Source: Tetracladium setigerum (lineage: Eukaryota; Ascomycota; Leotiomycetes; Helotiales). From it: 64,000 nucleotides of DNA. Every line of letters begins with the position of its first letter. Position 1 is the stretch's first letter. A model generated the notes under the pieces. That model saw only the letters and a program-made list of their open reading frames with translations. It had not been told where the DNA came from and did no database searches. Shown in pieces: positions 56,531 to 64,000 of this stretch. The DNA is taken from NCBI GenBank assembly GCA_031472005.1, contig PZJY01000008.1:1922001-1986000 (forward strand), given 5' to 3'. The translations under genes and the position numbers were made by a program.

Positions 56531-57922
56531 TTATCTGAAGCAGATCCTAAGAACCATCCATATTCCCATTCCAATCCCCGTAAAAACACTAGCTTTCTTG
56601 CCTCGCCTAGCATTTCCCTCGTCTCCACTCGCTCCCGTGTAATCATTGCCTCCTGCAGATGTAGGCGTGACGATCGCTGAGCCTGTACCCTTGGGAGGGC
56701 GAGTAACGATAACAGTGATTATGGATGTGGATGTTTCCATGGGAGGGGCCGTCGTGTGGTTGGTTTGGGGGTGAACCTGACTGAGTGTGATAGTGGTCGT
56801 GTTGTGCGTTGTGCGGGTTGATTGTGGGACAACAATAACAGCAGGGGAGGTGAAGAGTGGGAATGTTGAGGCAGTAATATTTATTTGACCCTCTCCAATC
56901 GTATCAGAAGAGCTTGAAGATGCGAACTCAGCGGTCGACGAACTTGAACTTGAGACAGTAGGCTTGGGAATCGTAATATACTCTGTCAGTGTTGTTTGAG
57001 TCGTGAAGGTGTTGAGGGAGGTTTGAATTGTGGATACACTTTCTGTTGGATCGGTGCCGATAGCGTTCAATGGGATGATACTGGGCTCTTGCTTTGTCGT
57101 CGTGTCGACCACCAGCGATGATGCTGCGGCGGTGGAGGCACTGGAGAATACCTGCAAAGAAGTAAGAGATTGTGTAGTTGACTCCAGCGAAGAAGCGGAA
57201 GAGACAAAGACAGAGGTAGAAATCGTCAAAGCCAGAGTAGCCACAGGAGCCAAAGGAACAGCAGTTACGTGATCGCTGCCAGTGCTAGTGCCAGTGCTGG
57301 ACTTGACTGGAATTGGAACAAGCGTCAAGGTAGTGAACACGGTAGTTGTAGAACTCTCTTCAATAATCTTGAGGGTATCACTTGAAGTTGTGTGAGGGAT
57401 GGTCTCGGTAACCTTGGGAGTTGCGCTAACGATGTCGGCTGCTGAGAGGAAACTTTGACCAACTGAACCGACTGAACCGCTGTTGCTGGGAACGAAGGCG
57501 ACCTCAGTAGAATGGGTGGCAACTTTGATTGCAGTGTTGTATTTGGTCTCAGACTTGATTGCACCTTCATTTGCAGTAAGATTGTGTACGAGGGGAGGGG
57601 AGGCGTTGGGAGCCTTTGAGACAGAACCAGCAGACCCGAATTCAATTCCACTACCAGAGTCGCCCTCAGGAACGTTAAGAACGATAGCGGAGCTATTGGT
57701 AGTGATCTCACGACCGACGAATTTGTGGCGAGCTACATCGCGAGATGCGGCATGAGCTGTGAAGTGTGTTAGTGCAATTCGTGAAGGTGAAGATCTGGGG
57801 AAACAAAACAAACCCTGAGAGAGAGAGACACTGACGCCGACGCCTTCTTCGCCTAGCCCCTGAGCGGTCAATAGGGCAATGAAGGAGGCGATCAAGAGAA
57901 CCAGCTTCATTGTAGAAGTCAT
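56531..57922 (-). CDS. Secreted Ser/Thr-rich cell-surface protein
   Basis: Exon 1 is 57922-57814 and exon 2 is 57756-56531; the 57-base intron keeps frame even if unspliced, but has a GTTTGT donor, CTAAC branch and CACAG acceptor. The ATG at 57922 gives MTSTMKLVLLIASFIALLTAQG, a signal peptide. The product is 444 residues. Most of it is Ser/Thr/Val-rich, with runs such as SSSSSSTAEFASSSSS and many possible O-glycosylation sites plus several N-x-T/S sites. The C-terminus (KKASVFTGIGMGIWMVLRICFR) is hydrophobic but basic, so a membrane anchor is more likely than a GPI signal. Probably a mucin-like wall or surface protein; no catalytic domain is seen. Confidence 0.75.
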   Translation of the reverse strand: MTSTMKLVLLIASFIALLTAQGLGEEGVGVSVSLSQGLFCFPRSSPSRIALTHFTAHAASRDVARHKFVGREITTNSSAIVLNVPEGDSGSGIEFGSAGSVSKAPNASPPLVHNLTANEGAIKSETKYNTAIKVATHSTEVAFVPSNSGSVGSVGQSFLSAADIVSATPKVTETIPHTTSSDTLKIIEESSTTTVFTTLTLVPIPVKSSTGTSTGSDHVTAVPLAPVATLALTISTSVFVSSASSLESTTQSLTSLQVFSSASTAAASSLVVDTTTKQEPSIIPLNAIGTDPTESVSTIQTSLNTFTTQTTLTEYITIPKPTVSSSSSSTAEFASSSSSDTIGEGQINITASTFPLFTSPAVIVVPQSTRTTHNTTTITLSQVHPQTNHTTAPPMETSTSIITVIVTRPPKGTGSAIVTPTSAGGNDYTGASGDEGNARRGKKASVFTGIGMGIWMVLRICFR

Positions 57923-58420
57923 GATGGCAGATCGGTTGGTGGATGGAAGAAGACGCCTTGATGAGACTGCGCACAAACTTCGCGTTGGAAGAAGGAGAGG
58001 GAGACGTTCTTTCTGCGAGAAAGAATTCGAGGGAGAAGAAGAGAACTCGGAGTTTCTATATACTGAATCGTTTAAGAAGAGTGTGTCGAAGATGCGTATG
58101 GTTGATGCTGTTCTTGGTAACGTCAGGGAGAGTGAGGAGTCGAAGCGAAGGAGGTTGCTCTTGTTTACATCTAAGAACAACACGTCGGGTTTTCGGCGTT
58201 TAGTGACAATTCAGGCAGATAAGGCTGCTAGTGTGTGAATGGGCCAATTCCGAATAACAAGAGATTGGAAATGATGCCTTCACTTCAGTTTGCATTCAGA
58301 TGCCAAGTGTTTTCTGGAATATTTCGTGCTTTAGTTGTTGCACCGCGCTTGCTATGATGAACAGAGGTCCAGACATCGTAAATGATATATACTTGTGAAT
58401 GAGAGTCCTCCTAATGCGTG

Positions 58421-58455
58421 CAATATGTCTTGCAATATGTCTTGCAATATGTCTT
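58421..58455. repeat. 12-base tandem repeat (3 units)
   Basis: CAATATGTCTTG is repeated three times in a row, the last copy losing its end. It is non-coding. Confidence 0.85.
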
Positions 58456-58702
58456 CCGTTTGTTTGTCTGAGGGCAGCACTTTCAAGAAGCTAGCTCTGT
58501 GGCATTGAAGTGAAAGACAAGGTGTGCAAGCCATTCACTGATCCCCAACCTCGGTCATCTTTCAAGATTCTTCCAAATATTGCAAGGAAGAAGTTACAGA
58601 GAAGGAGTTTAATTTCAGATGATATCATGAGTCAAAGACATATAAATGCGATGCCAGGAGAGGGGACATGGAGCCTCCTTCACCACTGGAGTTGGATGGT
58701 CC

Positions 58703-58729
58703 ATGCCAAAAAGAGCTACTTTTTGGCAT
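58703..58729. other. Perfect 11-base-pair hairpin
   Basis: ATGCCAAAAAG at 58703-58713 is the exact reverse complement of 58719-58729, with a 5-base loop. It could be a terminator-like or RNA structure; no gene end is close enough to assign it. Confidence 0.8.
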
Positions 58730-58811
58730 AGGTATCAATCGAAAAAGGTTACTATGTAAATTGACATACGAGCTAAACAAAAGACAGACGAAAGAGGTGT
58801 TCAAACATCTT

Positions 58812-58839
58812 ATTCACACCTAAAGAAACAGGTGTGAAT
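58812..58839. other. Perfect 10-base-pair hairpin
   Basis: ATTCACACCT at 58812-58821 pairs exactly with 58830-58839 across an 8-base A-rich loop. It lies about 80 bases from the other perfect hairpin. Confidence 0.8.
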
Positions 58840-60109
58840 GGAATAGATATTTGCCAGCGCTCGATTTGCAACAGTATGGGAACCTCCTCAAAAATAAAAT
58901 GATCTCTTCCCCAGCGCTACTTCTTTAAAATTTTTGCAATAACAGCAATGAGACTGTAGGCTGACGAAAGTACCATAGAGAAGGGTTTTTGGGTGAGATG
59001 GCCGAACCTGTCCAAGTTTTCAGGTGTGAGAATATGGTGAAAATTAGTAAACAATCTTTCACAAAAGACATAGCAACTTTGCTGAAAAGAATATATGTAA
59101 AGGGGCTATGCCATCAAATGAAAGAAAATTGTTTGCTTAATGTTTTTAGAAACATGTGCCCAACTTATGGCATCCATGGGGAAGTATGCCGTTCTGAATT
59201 GTGAATGGCAATGAACCGCATAGATGCTTGGACAGTGAATAATCTAGGCTCACCAGGCAGCCTTCAACTGAGATACCAGTGCTAGTATTTATGACCTTTG
59301 CACATGCATTTTCTTGATTGCCTTGGGATACGTAGGTTTTGTCGTATGGTTACACATCCGCTGTTTAAAATTAGAAATGAACATACTGCAGTAGGAAATG
59401 GAGGATTATCTTTGAGTGCTTGAGAGTATGATCTACGAGAGATTATCTAGGTAGGCAATAAACAGTGGTAGGAGAAGTGACCCGAGGAGGCTTCGAGAAG
59501 AAAGGTCATGGCCCCAGATAGAAGGGATACAGAAGAGAAGAGACTGAACAAATAATGATGAAAGAACAGAAGCAGGACATATATCAACTCAAGAGAGGCT
59601 TTTGAAAGCACTCAAATTTGATATTTTAATAATAATCTTACACCGTGAAGTGATGAGGGGGAAAATCTGCTCAACTGCGGGAAGGACCGACGAATAACCA
59701 ACCGATTGGAGGAACTCAACATCCAGAATTGACTACGAAGTATTACTTCGTACTCGTGTACGCTCTGTCATCAATTCACCCATCACATCCTCAGCCATCT
59801 CGTCGACACTTATAATTTATTAAATTGGATTAATTGTTGTGATCCCAGAAGTTGTTGGAATAAGCTCCAACCTCGTTGTCGGCTCGGTCGTCTTCAGCGC
59901 GCTTCTTCCGTCGCGTCTGTTGTGCACCGCAAGATCTACATACGCGACAAGCTCCCCTGCCTCCTGTTTCGACGCCCAACCTCTCCTTCCTTACAGTACC
60001 AAAACACGATTTCTATTTCGCGACCAACATCTGCCTAATCTGTGAATCTACGAGATATATTCCAATTCTAAAGCCTCGCCAACCTCGCGACTGGAGAAGG
60101 CAATTCAGA

Positions 60110-63100
60110 ATGGCTCCGCGCCGTGCTGCGGAACCGGTGGAGGAGGAGACACAAGCTGGTGGTCTGGTGTTCAACGAACCGCTTTCATGGCGCGCTGGCA
60201 AATCTATTGCGACTGGAACTCTTTTAAAGAGACTTGAGGCTCTATCGACCGAGTTGCGCGACATGGATCAGGAGGAGGTGGACAAGGACTCGTTGACGAA
60301 TGTGGCCAAAGAGCTAGCGGGGCAGCATTTATTCGGGCATAAGGATAAGGGAGTTCGCGCGTACACAGGATGCTGCTTGGTGGATGTTCTTAAGCTTTGC
60401 GCTCCTGATGCGCCCTTCGATGCTTCCCAATTGAAGGTATGATGTGTTTGCGAGGAAAGATTGCAGAGCTAACAGAATCACCAGGACATCTTCACATTTT
60501 TCATTACCTCGATTCTACCTGCCCTCGCAGACCCATCGAACGCATACAACACCCAGCATAAGTATGTTTTGGCATCTCTGGCCGAAGTCAAAAGCATTGT
60601 GCTTCTCACCGACGTATCCACGGCGGATTCCTTGATCCTTCACCTCTTCAGCTCCTTTTTCGACATTATTTCCAAATCCTCCAAAGCATCTACAGACGAG
60701 AGCATTGCGAAAGATGTCGAGTACAATATGAGCAATATTTTAGTTACCCTGGTCGATGAAAGCGGGCAGCTACCTGCGACAGTGGTCGATGTTATTGTAG
60801 CGCAATTCCTCCGAGCGAGTAGTGGTGGAGCCAAGGGGAAGAATGCTGAAATTCAGGACCACAAGCAGTCGACTCTGCTCACCAAGGAGCTCCCGGAGGC
60901 ATATAATATGTCCAAGACGATTTGCAACTCGTGCCCGGAGAAAATGTCGCGTTACGTCAGTCAGTACTTTAACGAGGTTATCATGGATATGTCTACGGGG
61001 CCGGTACAGAAATCGAATGGTCATAAGAGGAGGGGTAGCTTTGATGGGGATGAAGAAGAGGAGGTGCCATCTGGCCCTAATGAGACAGATATGAGAGAGC
61101 TAGAGAAGGCGCATAATTTGCTGCGAGAGTTGTGGCGAGCATCTCCGGCCGTGCTCCAAAATGTCATTCCTCAGTTAGAGGCAGAGCTTTCAGCTGAAAA
61201 TGTAGATCTCAGGTTGCTGGCGACACAAACTCTTGGGGACATCATATCTGGCATTGGAGCCGCTGGACCACCGCCACCACCCATCATGGATGCGGCAGCA
61301 TATCCACCTGTAAGACTGGACGATTTTCCGACGTCTCCCATTTCTGATAGTATTTTGACTACGCCCATTTCACCACAATCCTTTGCCACCACACATCCGA
61401 CTGTATACTTAAACTTCCTGGGGAGAAAGAATGACAAATCTCCAATCATTCGTTCTGGTTGGACAACTGCTGTTGGGCGTATCTTGGTTACGTCTGCTGG
61501 TGGCATTGGGCTGAGCGCGCATGAAGAGAGCACACTCGTCAGAGGACTTGGTGAGAAATTGAATGATTCCGATGAGAGAGTTAGACTTGCAGCTGTCAAA
61601 GCTTTGGGTGGCTTCAATTTCCGCGATATCATGACCAAAATTGCGACCAACGGTAGTGTGACCAAATCTGGATCTGTCTTGTGCAGTCTTGCAGATCGTG
61701 CTCGAGACCGGAAACCTGCTGTTCGATCTGAAGGCATGAATACCATCGGTCGATTGTGGGGTATCGCAGCAGGGGAAATCGCGGCGGGTAATGATCTGGT
61801 CATCGAGGCATTAGGAGGAATTCCTTCCAAGATCTACGACGCCTGGTACGCGAATGACATGGAAGTCAATGTTTTGATGGACCATGTCATGTTCGAGCAG
61901 CTTATTCCTCTAAACTACCCACCCTCCAAGCCAAAGCGCTCCAAGTCAAATGGGGCTTCCCAACCCCAGGCCAATGGCGACGGACCATTTGATGCTGACA
62001 GAATACGCACTGAGCGAATTCTTCTCGTGGTTAAATCGTTGGATCCAAAGTCGTTGAAGGCTTTCTTTGCAATGCAAGCTCGACAACCAATTTACTCGAA
62101 CGTTTTGATGGCATTCTTGAAGCGTTGTGAGGAATTCAATGGAGGTGTTCCTGAGGGTGATGCGAAAGATATAAAGGCAAAACTCAACGCTATGATCGAC
62201 TGGCTCTCGAAACTTCTTCCCGACCCCCTGAAGTCCAGCTCTGATCTTCACAAGTATGCTAAACTTCATGACAGACGAAGCTATCAACTTCTCCGATTTG
62301 CAATGGCTCCTGAAAACGACTTCAAGACTGTCAATAACGCCATCAAAGAATTTTCGAAGCGAATCCGAGATGCACCAAATGCATCAGCGGGGTTGATGGA
62401 CACCCTCGCTCCTATCATCTACAGATCTGCTTCTCTTGTCTACAATCGCAGCCACAATCCCGTTATTCTACAATACAGTAGGAGTGACGAGAAGGGCTTA
62501 GGAGCAACTGCACAGAGAATCATCAATGAGATTTCAGAAAAACACCCTGACATCTTCAAAGCAAATGTCAAGGAGCTTTCCAAGACTCTGAGTGATCAAG
62601 CACCCACTGCAACGAGGACAAACGAGGGTGGGAGTGTAGATACTCTCAAGGCTCTGGCTTCCTTTGCGAAAACGCATTCCGAGCAGATACCTAGGGATCG
62701 CAAATTTGCCCAGACCCTGGTCAATTATGCTCTTTACGGGTCGCCACCACGAGCTGCAAAGTATGCAGTCAGCGTACTTATGGAGATATCAGATCGAAAG
62801 GAGATGCACGCAAAAGATATACTGGAGAAGTCGATCACTGGCTGGGAATATGGCACCAATCATTTTCTGACAAAGCTGGCAGCAATCAGTCAGTTGACAT
62901 TGTTGGATCCCCAGTCGACAGAGGACTTGAAAGACGAAATTCTCAACATTACTACCGCAGAAGTTCTCCTCCAAACTCGCACCATTGCCACGGATGTTGA
63001 CCCAGAATGGCAACCAGACTCGGCTCTAGACGAAGAATGTCAGGCGAAATGCTGGGCGCTCAAGATATTAGTCAATCGTCTTCGAACCATTGATGATCTC

Positions 63101-64000
63101 GAAATGGCAAAAAAGCTTGCCGTTCCCATATTCAAGCTAATTAATAACTTGATCGTCAACAAAGGAGAGTTATCGAAGCAGAGCACCACCCCATTACACC
63201 ACCGCAACCGACTTCGATTACTCGCGGCGCAATTGATGTTGAAATTGTGTACGATCAAGATTTTCGACGAATTGGTATCACCTGTCGAGTTCAACCGCCT
63301 TGCCCTCGTAGCTCAAGACGCGTTTCACCATGTTCGACGCGGCTTCATCGAGAAGCTGCAAAAGTATATTGTGAACAATAACTTGTCCAATCGTTTCTTG
63401 ACTATCGTATTCATCACTGCATTTGAGCCGGAACAAACCTTGAGTGCTTCTCTCGTCACATGGATTCGTTCTCGAGCGAAGGCCGCCCAATTAGCCAAGA
63501 CTAAGACGTTTGAAGCTATACTGCCTCGTCTCATTCATCTCCTTGCCCACCACCCAGATTACAGCGAGAATCCGGATGAGCTCAGAGATAATGCCCGATA
63601 CCTTCTCTATTACCTTAACACCGTTGCGTCAGAAGAAAACATCGCTCTAATCTTCAAGTACGCCGAGCGAGTGAAGCAAGCACGAGATGCCATTGACTCT
63701 CATCCTGATAGAATATACGTGTACAGCGACGTTGCACAGACTTTGATCAGGACGTGGTTGGACAAGAAGGGCTGGACGATGCAGACGTGGCCTGTAAAGG
63801 TTGGTCTACCGATTGGATTGTTTGCTGGGCTACCGAGTCACGAGGTCGCGCTGGAGATTGCAAACAAGAGTTATCTGCCGGATGGGATGGAAGAGTTACT
63901 CGAGGAGCTTGTTAGGACTTCTGGGAAGAAGATTAAGGTATTACCTCCCTATTTCTGAACTAAAGCCCCTAGATTTCATTACTAATGATCTACAACAGAA
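60110..64000 (+). CDS. Pds5/Spo76 cohesin-associated protein (3' end outside window)
   Basis: Exon 1 is 60110-60436 and exon 2 is 60485-63937. A GTATTA donor at 63938 and a CAACAG acceptor at 63998 show that a third exon continues past the right edge. The start MAPRRAAEPVEEE is the first in-frame Met before the conserved LVFNEPLSWRAGKSIATGTLL. The visible 1260 residues are helical HEAT-repeat protein: GVRAYTGCCLVDVLKLCAPDAP, DIFTFFITSILPAL and YVLASLAEVKSIVLL are strong Pds5 landmarks. An acidic/Ser insert lies near residue 260. Pds5 binds cohesin through Scc1 and regulates both stable cohesion and release by Wapl during mitosis and meiosis. The likely lost tail is the basic, disordered C-terminus. 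No frame break. Confidence 0.92.

Larger units (their letters stand above)
57923..60109. promoter_or_regulatory. Divergent region before Pds5, with hairpins and a short tandem repeat
   Basis: A 2.2 kb spacer between a minus-strand and a plus-strand gene. It has a 12-base tandem repeat at 58421-58455 and two perfect hairpins at 58703-58729 and 58812-58839. The last 270 bases are probably Pds5 5' leader. No coding ORF convinces me. Confidence 0.4.

Noticed and set aside
1..64000. tRNA genes, rRNA and CRISPR arrays
   Set aside because: No cloverleaf with A and B boxes, no rRNA core and no regularly spaced repeats were seen; small RNAs could be missed by eye.

Overview
The window is nuclear DNA of a filamentous ascomycete, most likely a leotiomycete (Helotiales-like). 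Genes carry short introns (about 43-109 nt) with GT..AG ends and CTAAC/CTGAC branch points. The protein set is typical of Pezizomycotina: Zn2Cys6 and Clr5 proteins, a HET-domain protein and YeeE/YedE transporters. The class-level placement is inference. I saw no tRNA, rRNA, CRISPR or intact transposon.

Layout. 0-4 kb: 3' part of an Iwr1-family gene, an uncharacterised zinc-binding protein on the minus strand and a short membrane-like ORF. 4-8.4 kb: no gene seen. 8.4-20 kb: a sulfur gene group made of mitochondrial sulfide:quinone oxidoreductase, a SulP sulfate permease, a Zn2Cys6 regulator, and a divergent pair of YeeE/YedE sulfur transporter and ETHE1/Blh-type persulfide dioxygenase. 21-26 kb: a Clr5-C2H2-TPR protein divergent from a protein with a STAND-type N-terminal domain. 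27-37 kb: a Jsn1-like PUF protein divergent from Swc2/VPS72. 37-45 kb: a HET protein, a Cys-rich tandem-repeat surface protein, an inverted-repeat element and a small NC-motif protein. 46-51 kb: two divergent MFS transporters. 51.7-52.7 kb: a decayed Baeyer-Villiger-type monooxygenase. 53-58 kb: an orphan membrane protein, a conserved fungal protein and a Ser/Thr-rich secreted protein. 60-64 kb: the Pds5 cohesin gene, running off the right edge.

How the genes may work together. SQR oxidises sulfide to persulfide, the Blh-type dioxygenase oxidises persulfide to sulfite, and SulP and YeeE/YedE proteins can move sulfur anions. A Zn2Cys6 factor sits in the middle. This looks like a compact fungal sulfide-handling locus that resembles the bacterial bigR operon.

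A technical point matters for every reader. At least fourteen places in nine genes need exactly one extra base, nearly always in a G or C run, to keep the reading frame. With the extra base every exon sum becomes divisible by three. This is the pattern of under-called homopolymers in the assembly, not of gene death, and it hides several real genes. Coordinates below follow the sequence as given.
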